A stretch of 16,497 bases of DNA from Vibrio tasmaniensis 1F-187 (GCF_000272405.2 NZ_AJZM02000099.1:1-16497); one strand, 5' to 3'. Positions 1-7,027 are shown, numbered from the stretch's first letter. Made by a program: numbers and translations. Notes: generated from the letters alone by a model not told the origin.

Positions 1-303
1 ATTGATAATCGCCATAAAGTCACTTAACGCAACGAACACCGAAAGCGGCTTGATAGCAAAGTTTGAGAAGTCTTTGATGATAAAATTTAACTTGATGCCC
101 ATAAGACTCCCACCATCTTGCCAACCAATGAGCACCACCACAAGCTTCCATCGCAACAATAACTGGTTCATGAACTGATAATAATTGAAGTGATTTTTGT
201 CTGTTAAGCTTCTTCCTGAAGACTTCTTTACCTGAATAATCATGGCGATAATATGGAATGTATTTTTTCCTAAATCGATGCCAATAACGCGAATAGTAGT
301 CAT
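1..303 (-). pseudogene. IS110-family transposase, 5' fragment, frameshifted
   Basis: The reading frame starts at an ATG at 303 and encodes an N-terminus starting MTTIRVIGIDLGKNTFH, the classic start of IS110-family DEDD transposases; Asp10 in GIDLGK is the first expected catalytic acid. At about 241-245 one C is missing (GCC-AT where GCCCAT is expected). In the shifted frame the protein continues with HDYSGKEVFRKKLNRQ and then VAMEACGGAHWLARWWE, including the conserved Glu. That frame stops at 20-22, and beyond about residue 75 neither frame looks like IS110, so the copy is also truncated or rearranged. An AGGTGA-like ribosome site lies just upstream of the ATG. Such an element would move by site-specific recombination, but this copy cannot encode an intact enzyme. 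The family call is confident; the nature of the downstream junction is not resolved. Confidence 0.85.
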
Positions 304-450
304 GATAGTCACCTTTATTTAGCTGAACCTCACAATGTTAAGTTTAGCGTGTGGGTGGGACGTACCATCTTATTAACGTGCTAACCGTCTTTGCTAAATT
401 AGCTATTCTCGAATAACTATAGGGGTGGTGAGCAACCTAACTCAGAGTCC
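304..450 (-). other. Non-coding end region of the IS110 remnant (possible bridge-RNA remnant)
   Basis: This gene-free stretch lies immediately upstream of the IS110 transposase start. On the minus strand it can fold locally: TTATTC-GA-GAATAG near 398-413, and GTTAGC pairing imperfectly with GCTAAAC across about 340-385. Several IS110-group elements encode a structured bridge RNA in the non-coding end upstream of the transposase. The position fits that, but neither the element boundary nor the RNA loops can be assigned from one copy. Confidence 0.25.
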
Positions 451-475
451 AAAACTGCTAGGTACGGAGCAGTTT
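451..475 (-). terminator. Weak hairpin terminator after the phzF-like gene
   Basis: On the minus strand AAACTGCT and AGCAGTTT form a perfect 8-bp stem with an 8-base loop, 12 bases after the stop codon of the PhzF-family gene. The T tract is only four bases, so termination efficiency is uncertain. Confidence 0.4.
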
Positions 476-486
476 ACAGGTTTTAG

Positions 487-1374
487 TTACAACTCTTCGA
501 CTCTCTTACCAACTAGTACAGCTTGCCCAGCAATGCTGACGAGTAATTGTGTATCAGTTTTCTCCACTGACACTAGTACTCGGCCGGGTTTTCCTATTGC
601 CAATCCCTGATAACCCCAAAAGCATACTTTCGAGTTAAACTCAATCAAACTGTGCTGAACAAGATACGCTCCTACTGGGCCATTGGCATTGCCCGTTACA
701 GGGTCTTCGTTAATCCCAATTGCAGGGGCAAACATTCGTCCGTAAGTAATAGGTTTTTGCTTGCTCCCCTCTAAAACAAAGGGAAAGAATCCATTGCAGC
801 CTATCTCACCACTGAGCGCTTTTAACTTCTCGTTATCTGGGTTTAATCCATCAAGCCTCTTTCTGCTAAGCATAGGAACCATAACCTTGGAATGACCTGT
901 CGAGACAATTTGTATTGGCAGTTCAGCAAAATCACTCACACTAATACCTAGGGCATTTGCCAACCCATTCCGTTGATTTTGGTCAAATGGCGGTAGAAAC
1001 TCCACGCGGCCCTGAGTCATTTTCACCAAGATATCATTTGGATTACCCGAAATTGATACAGGTAGATTGCCTGCCCCTGTCTTCGCTATTAACGGATAGT
1101 CTGATAGGTGCCCAGTACTTGCTCGCAAAAAATGAGTGGCTATGGTCGCGTGCCCACATATTGGGACCTCCTTGGTCGGGGTGAAGTATCGAACATATAC
1201 GTCATGGCTTTGATCTTTAGGTGACAAAACAAAGGCCGTTTCTGAATAACCCGCAAATGCAGCGATGTGTTGCATCTCCTGAGTGGTAAGACGGTCTGCA
1301 TCTAAAACAACTCCTGCCCGATTTCCTGTGTTAGGTTCGGTGGTAAATGCATCAACCACATAAATGGTAACCAT
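487..1374 (-). CDS. PhzF-family protein (isomerase/epimerase-like)
   Basis: A 295-residue protein, the usual length for the PhzF/YddE family, whose fold is two similar diaminopimelate-epimerase-like halves. Visible family signatures are the start (YVVDAFT, then GNRAGVVLDA), GYSETAFVLSP near residue 43, VRYFTPTKEVPICGHATIA near 61-79 and DPVTGNANGPVGAYL near 223-237. The Glu of GYSETAF corresponds to the catalytic acid in characterised PhzF. There is no phenazine cluster here, so PhzF names the family, not the pathway; most such homologues have unknown substrates. The start follows an AAGGAGG ribosome site. It lies directly downstream of a RidA-family gene on the same strand, and the repaired ridA frame would overlap its start by about 23 bases, implying translational coupling. 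Family call firm, reaction unknown. Confidence 0.93.
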   Translation of the reverse strand: MVTIYVVDAFTTEPNTGNRAGVVLDADRLTTQEMQHIAAFAGYSETAFVLSPKDQSHDVYVRYFTPTKEVPICGHATIATHFLRASTGHLSDYPLIAKTGAGNLPVSISGNPNDILVKMTQGRVEFLPPFDQNQRNGLANALGISVSDFAELPIQIVSTGHSKVMVPMLSRKRLDGLNPDNEKLKALSGEIGCNGFFPFVLEGSKQKPITYGRMFAPAIGINEDPVTGNANGPVGAYLVQHSLIEFNSKVCFWGYQGLAIGKPGRVLVSVEKTDTQLLVSIAGQAVLVGKRVEEL

Positions 1375-1791
1375 GGCACAATTCCTCCTTTGCTAGCATA
1401 GTGATTTCAGCGATAGCTTCCACCATCACCAAAAATCTTGTTTAATCGCTGCAGCACATATTACGGCTCTTGCAGGTTTATGCTCACCCATAAAATCGGC
1501 AAACGTTTGATCTTTTATTGGCCAGTACGTTACATCTGTAAAAGATAACCTTACCAACGCAAGACTGTGTAGTGTACCGCCTGTCGTTTGAGTAAACGCT
1601 AGATTGTTATTTAAAACAGAACGAGCCTGCCTTTCAACCTCTTTCGTCATGTCTTTTTTTTCAACACTTACCGCAGTATCTGAAAGTTGTTCAGATATGT
1701 ACAATGTATTACTTATTAAGGTAGCGGTGTTTTTCAAGGTAGTTGTCATCATTTGGTTGTTTAGCGCAGAAGCGGTGTCAATGAATCCCAC
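1352..1791 (-). pseudogene. RidA (YjgF/UK114) family gene with C-terminal frameshift
   Basis: As read, the gene starts at GTG 1791 (AAGGAA ribosome site about 8 bases upstream) and stops at 1426, giving 121 residues ending in KQDFW. The stretch SNTLYISEQLSD, then VERQARSVLNNNL and FADFMGEHKPARAVICAAAI match the RidA fold, whose members hydrolyse reactive enamines/imines to ketones. The normal RidA ending (VEIEAIA-like) is absent from this frame but present one frame over: if the T5 run at about 1432-1436 had one more T, the protein would continue VMVEAIAEI and stop at 1352. So one base has been lost in a homopolymer, by mutation or sequencing error. If real, the product lacks the last strand and helix. 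It sits upstream of the phzF-like gene in an apparent operon. Confidence 0.75.
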
Positions 1792-1898
1792 TTTGTGATT
1801 TCCTTAGTAGTTCTTGTTTTAATGGTATAAATAGAAATCTCGTGGATACTATTTTTTATTGCAAATACGTTTCGGGTTGTTCGAGTGGAAACTCCCAA

Positions 1899-2108
1899 TC
1901 AATCTAAACCAAGATCCCGTTTCATGTGCTCACTAAGCTCAGATGTACTTGGTAAATTGATGTTACTTTTTTTGTGGCGAGCTCTCATCTCATCTCCAAA
2001 TAATGTAACAAACACTTTTGTGTAATACTGGATAACACAATTTATCAGGTTATAAAAAAACTCGTGATAAAATAGATATTTCTTTTTATTTTGACATTCT
2101 GCTTTCAT
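1899..2108 (-). CDS. Small DUF1127-like protein
   Basis: A 69-residue basic protein. Its N-terminus has a semi-hydrophobic aromatic stretch (FYNLINCVIQYYTKVFVTLF, about residues 18-37), and its tail ELSEHMKRDLGLD resembles the C-terminus of DUF1127/YjiS proteins (LSDxxLRDIGL). Those small proteins are implicated in RNA or phosphate-linked regulation in other proteobacteria; nothing here specifies a role. The ATG follows an AGAGAAG ribosome site. It is divergent from the LysR gene and could be the first gene of the unit leading into ridA and phzF, although about 107 bases separate it from ridA. The surrounding DNA is distinctly AT-rich. The gene seems real; the family link is moderate. Confidence 0.6.
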   Translation of the reverse strand: MKAECQNKKKYLFYHEFFYNLINCVIQYYTKVFVTLFGDEMRARHKKSNINLPSTSELSEHMKRDLGLD

Positions 2109-2160
2109 AGTTTACTTCTCTAATTTAATTAGGTTATAGATAAATATTAAAAAATAATAT

Positions 2161-2176
2161 TTTCTATTATTAGAAA
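2161..2176. promoter_or_regulatory. Palindromic operator candidate between divergent genes
   Basis: TTTCTATTATTAGAAA is a perfect 6-4-6 inverted repeat, 52 bases before the DUF1127-like gene and upstream of the divergent LysR gene. LysR-type proteins commonly bind such dyads (T-N11-A core) between their own gene and a divergent target. The AT-rich background makes chance palindromes more likely. Confidence 0.4.
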
Positions 2177-2267
2177 GGATTTTGATGAACACTAATGAAC
2201 TTTTAATTTACTAAACTCTTAAAACTCAGAATTTCAAATGAGTCTAATTAATAATTAAAATATCACT

Positions 2268-2296
2268 TTCATCCTCCGACGAAAGCTAGTTATACT
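2268..2296 (+). promoter_or_regulatory. Candidate promoter of the LysR-type gene
   Basis: TATACT at 2291-2296 is a near-consensus -10 box; 17 bases upstream is a poor -35 (TTCATC). Transcription would start near 2303, giving a leader of about 46 bases. A weak AGG at 2337-2339 serves as ribosome site. Confidence 0.45.
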
Positions 2297-2348
2297 AAAC
2301 AGGCATTTAAAAGACAACGTGACTCAGAGTTGCAAATAGGTAACAATC

Positions 2349-3179
2349 ATGGAATTGATGAACAGTGAACTAATCTGCTTTGCGGCAGTTTGTAAGAACC
2401 TTTCCTTGACGGAGGCTTCAAAAGAGCTTGGAAAATCGAAGGCTCAAGTAAGCCGTCAACTGACATCCTTAGAAAAACAGCTTGGGGTTACGCTCGTTCA
2501 CCGAACAACAAGAAAACTCGTTCTGACTGATCATGGCGAAAGCATCAAAGAGCTTGCCATCGAAGCTTTAGATAATTTACAAGAATTGAATTACAGAGCA
2601 AAATCACTGAGTGACTGCATTAGTGGGAAATTTAAAATAACAATGCCTAATTCAATAGCCTCATCTGTTTTTGGTGAAGTTCTTAAAGGTCTTCAAGATC
2701 GATATCCTGCTGTTAACTTTGAAATATCATCAAGTAACAACATTGAGAACTTATTAGAAAGCAATGTAGATATGGCAATTAGGCTTAATAACGTTGTTGA
2801 TGACGCATTGATTGCACATAAAGTAGCAAATTATAACGATGTTTTAATATCAAAAATCGACAACACTAAAAATAAAACTTTACTCATCTATAAAAACCAT
2901 TCGAGCAAAGAGTTGATAAAAAAGAATTATAATGATGTCATTGAAGTTGATAATACATCTATTTTAATGAACTTTGTTGCTAGAGGAGTCGGTGTTGGCG
3001 TCATTCCAAATTATCTCCTGAAAGATAACCATATAAATAGACATATCCATATTACGGAATTTTTCGATACGGAAAGAACGATGTATATCGCTTACCCTTA
3101 TCAAAATCCACTTCCGAGAAAATTGGCCGAAATTTCAGTTTTCATTAGAGCAGAATTGGATAGTATTTTGAGTCGATAA
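2349..3179 (+). CDS. LysR-type transcriptional regulator
   Basis: A 276-residue protein with an N-terminal winged helix-turn-helix at about residues 5-65 (FAAVCKNLSLTEASKELGKS, then QVSRQLTSLEKQLGVTLVHR and TTRKLVLTDHGE), the hallmark of LysR proteins. The rest, from about residue 90, is the periplasmic-binding-like effector domain (FKITMPNSIASSVFGEVLKG; then VDMAIRL; RGVGVGVIPNYLL). It is slightly shorter than the usual 290-310 residues. It is divergent from the DUF1127/ridA/phzF unit, the standard arrangement for a LysR regulator and its target, with a palindrome in the shared intergenic region. The inducer cannot be predicted. The gene is visibly richer in A and T than the phzF gene or the island genes that follow. 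Confidence 0.95.
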   Translation: MELMNSELICFAAVCKNLSLTEASKELGKSKAQVSRQLTSLEKQLGVTLVHRTTRKLVLTDHGESIKELAIEALDNLQELNYRAKSLSDCISGKFKITMPNSIASSVFGEVLKGLQDRYPAVNFEISSSNNIENLLESNVDMAIRLNNVVDDALIAHKVANYNDVLISKIDNTKNKTLLIYKNHSSKELIKKNYNDVIEVDNTSILMNFVARGVGVGVIPNYLLKDNHINRHIHITEFFDTERTMYIAYPYQNPLPRKLAEISVFIRAELDSILSR

Positions 3180-3578
3180 GTTGCCATTGATTATATAAAG
3201 TACGGCACCAAAACCACTCTGACATTTTAAAACCAAAGCTCAGAAGGTGAAGGTTGTAGGTTAGATGGTTAGTTTTTGTAAGATGAAATTTATCTTTTTA
3301 ACACGTGATGAAAAACTGGCTAAACACACTTTTGGGCAAAAATCATTTAGAGTAACGAATCAATGAAGTGTGTTCACCAAGCGATCCGATCTTGTCCTCC
3401 TCTCATTCTAACTCCATCAGCTTTCCTCTCTAGCCAGATACCCCTTAGACTAACAAGCCACATGCTCCCGTAGGATCTGACTACAGCCTTCCCTTATCCC
3501 TTCACTCTCCAAACCAAAAATATTCAGGCATATGTCATCAATGTGAATACCCATAATTGATTCCGACAGGAGCCTGAA
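3180..3578. other. Intergenic stretch without a recognisable gene
   Basis: About 400 bases between the LysR and radC genes. No ORF of plausible composition, no tRNA-like fold and no strong terminator is apparent. The right half (about 3390-3520) is notably pyrimidine-rich on the plus strand. It may contain the left boundary of the accessory block and the radC promoter, but no direct repeat could be assigned. Confidence 0.5.
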
Positions 3579-4052
3579 ATGAATCCCAAAACTTCCGATT
3601 ACCAAAAACAGCAACGCTATCAGGAAAACGAAATCCTAGAGCATGCCGCTGAGATACTCGCTACGCGCTATGTGCGTGGTGATGCCCTAACCAAACCCGA
3701 AGCGACTAAAGAGTATGTCCGCTGCAAACTCGGCAGCTATGAACGTGAAGTGTTTGCTTTACTGCTACTGGATAACCAAAACCGACTGATTGAGTTTAAA
3801 GAGCTCTTTCATGGCACCGTCGATGCCGCCAGTGTCTACCCAAGAGAAGTAGTAAAAACTGTGTTGGAAGTGAATGCAGCAGCGGTAATTATGGCTCACA
3901 ACCATCCTTCTGGTGACTCTACCCCCTCACAAGCGGATAGACGTATAACCGAAAGACTCAAAGACGCTTTAGCGCTGGTGGATGTGCGCGTATTGGACCA
4001 TATCGTAACGGGCGAAATCTGCACCTCATTTGCTGAGCGAGGCTGGTTATGA
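3579..4052 (+). CDS. radC: Short RadC/JAB-domain protein
   Basis: A 157-residue protein consisting essentially of the RadC-type JAB/MPN+ domain: metal-site motif HNHPSG at 107-112 followed by Asp120, with preceding [12 protein letters not shown] and [20 protein letters not shown] and the typical FAERGWL ending. The N-terminal helix-hairpin-helix part of chromosomal RadC is missing, as is usual for island- and prophage-borne copies (YeeS-like). Despite the name, a role in DNA repair is not established; the JAB fold suggests a metal-dependent hydrolase. The start follows an AGGAG site. Its stop overlaps the next start by four bases (ATGA), so it is the first gene of a tightly packed plus-strand unit with the DUF2787 genes. 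Confidence 0.93.
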   Translation: MNPKTSDYQKQQRYQENEILEHAAEILATRYVRGDALTKPEATKEYVRCKLGSYEREVFALLLLDNQNRLIEFKELFHGTVDAASVYPREVVKTVLEVNAAAVIMAHNHPSGDSTPSQADRRITERLKDALALVDVRVLDHIVTGEICTSFAERGWL

Positions 4053-4486
4053 TTGAACAACACTATGGTGATATCAGTATCAATGATGCACTGCTCTCGT
4101 CACTAGAAAGTCTTCTTACTGGTCATACACTACCTGAACAGGCTGAGAGACTGGTACTGAACTGCCATCAAATGAGTTACTACCGCCACCGCCAAGGATT
4201 GCACCCTATAGAGATACAGCTCAAACGAGAGTCAATCTCAGAGCCTTGGTTCATCGTGTTCTTTGCAAGCTTTTCTTACCCTAATGACAACAGTACTTCA
4301 GTAGAACCGGAGCTGTACTTTCACCTTACTAATCGTTGGTTCTATCAACCCGATACAGGAACAACGGATTTATCTCACCCAGAAGTGCAAGAGGTGCTCT
4401 CTGCTTGGGTGAATGCATTGACTCGCCACCTAACCCGAAACGTCTTTGATAACGTGCAACTCTCGTTGGTCAGCTCGTTTAACTAA
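4049..4486 (+). CDS. Divergent DUF2787-family protein (first copy)
   Basis: A 145-residue soluble protein of unknown function. It resembles the neighbour at 4533: [25 protein letters not shown] aligns with VVFNFRDKSYSADAGGFHPVEISI there, followed in both by an aromatic strand pair ([12 protein letters not shown] against WCVEYITDFAYM), and both end in a helix plus a VQLSL/ITLTP-like strand. The conserved FNFRD is lost here, so this is a diverged paralogue. No catalytic motif or signal peptide is visible. Its start overlaps the radC stop by four bases. DUF2787 proteins are found mainly in Vibrio and Shewanella mobile regions, often beside radC. Confidence 0.75.
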   Translation: MIEQHYGDISINDALLSSLESLLTGHTLPEQAERLVLNCHQMSYYRHRQGLHPIEIQLKRESISEPWFIVFFASFSYPNDNSTSVEPELYFHLTNRWFYQPDTGTTDLSHPEVQEVLSAWVNALTRHLTRNVFDNVQLSLVSSFN

Positions 4487-4532
4487 CCCCCTACCTACTT
4501 TCTGATTTATCCCTAAACAAGGAGGACTGTCG

Positions 4533-4976
4533 ATGTCCCAATTAGCCTTTACGTCATTACCCCTGCCTGTTTCTAAGAAGCTGTATGCGTTGCTTAATGA
4601 GCGTTACTCGGCTCATTTACTTAACAATGAAACGCTCTCCACCAGCCGTCATGTGGTCTTTAACTTTCGTGATAAAAGTTACAGTGCTGATGCTGGTGGC
4701 TTTCACCCTGTCGAAATTTCTATTTACCAATCTTCAACAGGAGAATGGTGTGTTGAGTACATCACGGACTTTGCTTATATGGGGAACTACTACCCTGAGC
4801 TTGAGCGGAATTTGGATTTTGACTTTCGCGATCGTCAATGCTTTGCCAGCTACCACGGCTGGTTTTCAATGAAAGATAAGCGTGAGGCTGTCGAGCTGTA
4901 TCAATTGTGGGAGAGTAATTTTCTCGCATACGTCGAGATGGAGGCATTCGACGATATTACCCTTACCCCGCAATAA
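4533..4976 (+). CDS. DUF2787-family protein (second copy)
   Basis: A 147-residue protein with the full DUF2787 pattern: LPLPVSKKLYALLNE at the start, VVFNFRDKSYSADAGGFHPV at about 42-61, WCVEYITDFAYMGNYYPELE at about 72-91, then FASYHGWFS and an acidic C-terminal helix (YVEMEAFDD). No signal peptide or membrane segment. The function of the family is unknown. It has a strong AAGGAGG ribosome site seven bases before the ATG, whereas the first copy relies on overlap with radC; this may give higher expression. Three bases separate its stop from a small membrane-protein ORF. Family call confident. Confidence 0.88.
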   Translation: MSQLAFTSLPLPVSKKLYALLNERYSAHLLNNETLSTSRHVVFNFRDKSYSADAGGFHPVEISIYQSSTGEWCVEYITDFAYMGNYYPELERNLDFDFRDRQCFASYHGWFSMKDKREAVELYQLWESNFLAYVEMEAFDDITLTPQ

Positions 4977-4979
4977 CTC

Positions 4980-5156
4980 ATGACTTCCCTTCTTCTACAA
5001 ACCATCAAACTTATCTCTGCCCTCATCACGTTACTTTCTCTTTCTCCTTTCTTTGGTGCCATAGGAACCCTAACGACTTTAGGCTTTCTGGTGGTACTGC
5101 TGATTGGGTTACTGGTAGCCATCTCAGAGCTGAGAGATAAAAACAACCATCGATAA
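4980..5156 (+). CDS. Small two-helix membrane protein (58 aa)
   Basis: A 58-residue ORF starting three bases after the preceding DUF2787 stop, with no ribosome site of its own, so it is probably translated by coupling. The sequence reads as two hydrophobic helices: about residues 4-25 (LLLQTIKLISALITLLSLSP) and 29-48 (GTLTTLGFLVVLLIGLLVAI), separated by a short FFGA turn, with a charged tail SELRDKNNHR predicted to face the cytoplasm. No family recognised. The unambiguous hydrophobic pattern, the tight spacing and the clean stop support a real gene. Size and topology resemble holin-like or small modulatory membrane proteins, but there is no specific evidence for either. Confidence 0.65.
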   Translation: MTSLLLQTIKLISALITLLSLSPFFGAIGTLTTLGFLVVLLIGLLVAISELRDKNNHR

Positions 5157-5208
5157 TGTTAATCGACTCACGCTTTCGCTAAGCCGATTGATGGCGCTTT
5201 AACCGTTG

Positions 5209-5254
5209 GACATTATGTGTCGAACCCACCTCTATTCTCCCGACATTAAATGTC
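5209..5254. promoter_or_regulatory. Two copies of a 13-bp operator-like palindrome
   Basis: GACATTATGTGTC at 5209-5221 and GACATTAAATGTC at 5242-5254 share the consensus GACATTAnnTGTC. The second is a perfect 6-1-6 palindrome. They are 33 bases apart start to start, about three helical turns, hence on the same DNA face, and lie 40-85 bases upstream of the WYL-domain regulator. Autoregulation by that protein is the natural inference. Confidence 0.6.
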
Positions 5255-5293
5255 CGACTCCGGTGTGGAGCGCTATGTATTGAGAGAGTAGTC

Positions 5294-6061
5294 ATGAGCA
5301 ATAAAACCAGCATTGAAGGCTTATCTGCTTTGCTGCACACGCTGATGCTTATTCCTCAACATCGATGGATCACCGTTAGGGAGTTGCAGCAGCAGTTAGC
5401 CCTAATCGATATCCACCGCACCACCCGCAGCATTAAACGCTACCTCGATGACATCATTGTGGAAGTGTTTAACGTAGAGTGCGATTCGATGAGCATGCCC
5501 CATGTTTATCGGAAAACCTCAGAGCAATTACTGACGTTCAATAAGCAAGAAATGCTCTATTGGCAACTGACCAACAAGTACTTACAGCCGCTTATTCCTG
5601 ATGCACTGAATTATGGACAGGGTCGGTCCTCGGAGAGAGACAAACCCTTACGGAATAAGGCTTCAGCCATTTCAAAAGAACGACTTTGGCTAAGCAAAGT
5701 ACACCTCAACCTACCTAATACGAGAAGCTGGAGTAACAAGCAGAAACAAGTCTTAGGGTCAGTCCATGAAGCATTACTTAACAACCGAATGCTGAAGGTC
5801 TCTAGCCAAGCTTTGCAGAAAGAGCAAGCGCTCATTGAACCACTGGGACTCTCGGTTCAGTGCGACGCGCTCTTGCTGCTCTTTCGGTTATCCGACCAAC
5901 ATCCAATACACACCGTTGCCTTACCACTCATTGATGAGGCCAGTGTATCGACATTTTCATTTACCTATCCCTCTAACTTCAATGTTGAGCAGTTCATGCT
6001 GGCTCACGAAGGAGCAGGCTACCCAGAATTACACTCACCAATGAGGAGAGTAACCCCATGA
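5294..6061 (+). CDS. HTH plus degenerate WYL-domain transcriptional regulator
   Basis: A 255-residue protein. Residues about 5-65 form a winged helix-turn-helix of the WYL-regulator type (LSALLHTLMLIPQHRWITVR, then RTTRSIKRYLDDI). Residues about 150-245 match a WYL domain followed by a short C-terminal extension (ALIEPLGLSVQCDALLLLFR, then HTVALPLIDEASVSTFSFTY). The defining Trp-Tyr-Leu triplet is replaced by an ALLLLF stretch, and the usual LHRI arginine position reads LPLI, so ligand binding may differ or be lost. Related proteins (BrxR/CapW) repress phage-defence operons and respond to nucleic-acid ligands; whether this one does is unknown. Two operator-like palindromes lie just upstream. 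Its stop overlaps the next start by four bases, tying it to the lipoprotein gene. A GAGAGAG ribosome site precedes the ATG. Confidence 0.8.
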   Translation: MSNKTSIEGLSALLHTLMLIPQHRWITVRELQQQLALIDIHRTTRSIKRYLDDIIVEVFNVECDSMSMPHVYRKTSEQLLTFNKQEMLYWQLTNKYLQPLIPDALNYGQGRSSERDKPLRNKASAISKERLWLSKVHLNLPNTRSWSNKQKQVLGSVHEALLNNRMLKVSSQALQKEQALIEPLGLSVQCDALLLLFRLSDQHPIHTVALPLIDEASVSTFSFTYPSNFNVEQFMLAHEGAGYPELHSPMRRVTP

Positions 6062-6438
6062 CAAAAATAAAACGTCGACTAAACCAATCGGTTCGATACG
6101 CAATCACGATAGCCCTGTTTATAGGAGCAACAGGATGCACTGAGCAAGAAGAATCTCCTGAAGCCGTTGCGGATATAGAAGTATCGATCTCCACCAACTC
6201 TCATTGGGGAAGCTTAGTCTTTGACCTACAAGCCATCACCAACAACACCGTCATCACCGACGTTGTAATTAACCGAGGTAATTGTCGTATTCCTGCTGGT
6301 ACGGCCTCAGAGCTATCTAGAAACGTTTCATTGAAGTTCGGTGAAACCTACACGGGATACAGCAACAACTGCACTGTCGATAACGTGAAAGAAATTGAAG
6401 TCACTTCAACGGCTGGCACCTTTGTTTACACCTTCTAA
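6058..6438 (+). CDS. Putative small lipoprotein of the WYL-linked module
   Basis: A 126-residue protein with a basic N-terminus, a hydrophobic segment (YAITIALFIGATG, residues about 14-26) and Cys27, consistent with a lipoprotein signal peptide; the lipobox (ATGC) is atypical because position -3 is Ala, not Leu. The acidic linker EQEESPEAVAD is followed by alternating hydrophobic residues suggesting a small beta-sandwich, with two further cysteines (RGNC and SNNC, about 31 residues apart) that could form a disulfide outside the cytoplasm. No family recognised. The start ATG overlaps the WYL regulator stop (ATGA), implying coupled translation. Exported location is well supported; anchoring by lipid is probable. 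Confidence 0.7.
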   Translation: MTKIKRRLNQSVRYAITIALFIGATGCTEQEESPEAVADIEVSISTNSHWGSLVFDLQAITNNTVITDVVINRGNCRIPAGTASELSRNVSLKFGETYTGYSNNCTVDNVKEIEVTSTAGTFVYTF

Positions 6439-6488
6439 ACCGAAAGCAAAACAACTCATCTATCTATCAACACCAATAAGGATCGAAT

Positions 6489-6749
6489 ATGAAAAAATCA
6501 TACGTACTCATCGCGATTGCATTGAGCTCATCTCTAAGCGTTTCATCAATGGCAAACGCTGCGCTCGGTGGAACACCAAACATCTCTAAGGAGCACCTGG
6601 AAAAACACTGGAATGGAAAACAAGGTCCTCAATCCACTCTTGTCGCTGGAGCTCTTCTGCATTGGACAGCCGATGCGTGTGGAAAGCTTAACGGTCAGGT
6701 CTCCGATAAGAATAAATGCTCACCAGAAGTTGAGCAAACTTCTAACTAA
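6489..6749 (+). CDS. Small secreted Cys-pair protein (86 aa)
   Basis: An 86-residue protein with a textbook Sec signal peptide: KK, a hydrophobic core YVLIAIALSSSLSVSS, then SMANA with predicted cleavage after ANA at about residue 24. The mature part is about 62 residues, begins ALGGTPNIS, contains HWNGKQGP and two cysteines 13 residues apart (DACGKLNG to KNKC), and ends in a hydrophilic tail. AAGGAT lies eight bases before the ATG. No family recognised. It shares the mature N-terminal pattern LGGxP and a single Cys pair with the next gene, so the two may be distant relatives or partners. The location between the lipoprotein gene and that second peptide suggests a shared periplasmic or secreted function. 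Confidence 0.72.
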   Translation: MKKSYVLIAIALSSSLSVSSMANAALGGTPNISKEHLEKHWNGKQGPQSTLVAGALLHWTADACGKLNGQVSDKNKCSPEVEQTSN

Positions 6750-6790
6750 TCCTACAACTTTCTTTTTAAAATTATAGTGAGAATCACACC

Positions 6791-7027
6791 ATGAAAAACA
6801 TTACAACAAACACACTTGTTCTACTGGCTTCCCTAGCATCACCTTTTGTTTTGGCTCAAGGTGGTGGATCGCTTGGAGGTAATCCATCGGTAGAAACGGG
6901 AGCGGTTAACGTCAGTGTAGGCAAATGCACTCAATACAAGCTGGATGTGAAAGCAGCCCTAAACGCAGGTAAACAGGCATCGTCGGTTGCGATACCTAAA
7001 GGCTGTGAAGCCATCAAAGAAAAATAG
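6791..7027 (+). CDS. Small secreted Cys-pair protein (78 aa)
   Basis: A 78-residue protein with a Sec signal peptide (MKN, hydrophobic core TLVLLASLASPFVLA, cleavage after LA at about residue 22). The mature part is about 56 residues, opens with a Gly-rich segment QGGGSLGGNPSVE, and has two cysteines 26 residues apart (VGKC to PKGC) around a Lys/Ala-rich helix, giving a basic protein. It resembles its neighbour only in size, export signal, the LGGxP pattern and a Cys pair. No known family. A GTGAG ribosome site precedes the start. It is the last gene of the plus-strand block; a strong terminator follows 26 bases downstream. Confidence 0.7.
   Translation: MKNITTNTLVLLASLASPFVLAQGGGSLGGNPSVETGAVNVSVGKCTQYKLDVKAALNAGKQASSVAIPKGCEAIKEK

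Noticed and set aside
1425..1440. Programmed -1 frameshift in the ridA-like gene
   Set aside because: The site lacks a X-XXY-YYZ heptamer and there is no obvious downstream stimulator; loss of one T explains the data better.
3180..3578. tRNA or attachment site marking the left island boundary
   Set aside because: No cloverleaf or tRNA 3' end pattern and no matching direct repeat elsewhere in the window could be identified.
5157..5207. Terminator between the 58-residue ORF and the WYL gene
   Set aside because: Partial inverted repeats (AATCG/CGATT) exist, but there is no stable stem followed by a T tract.
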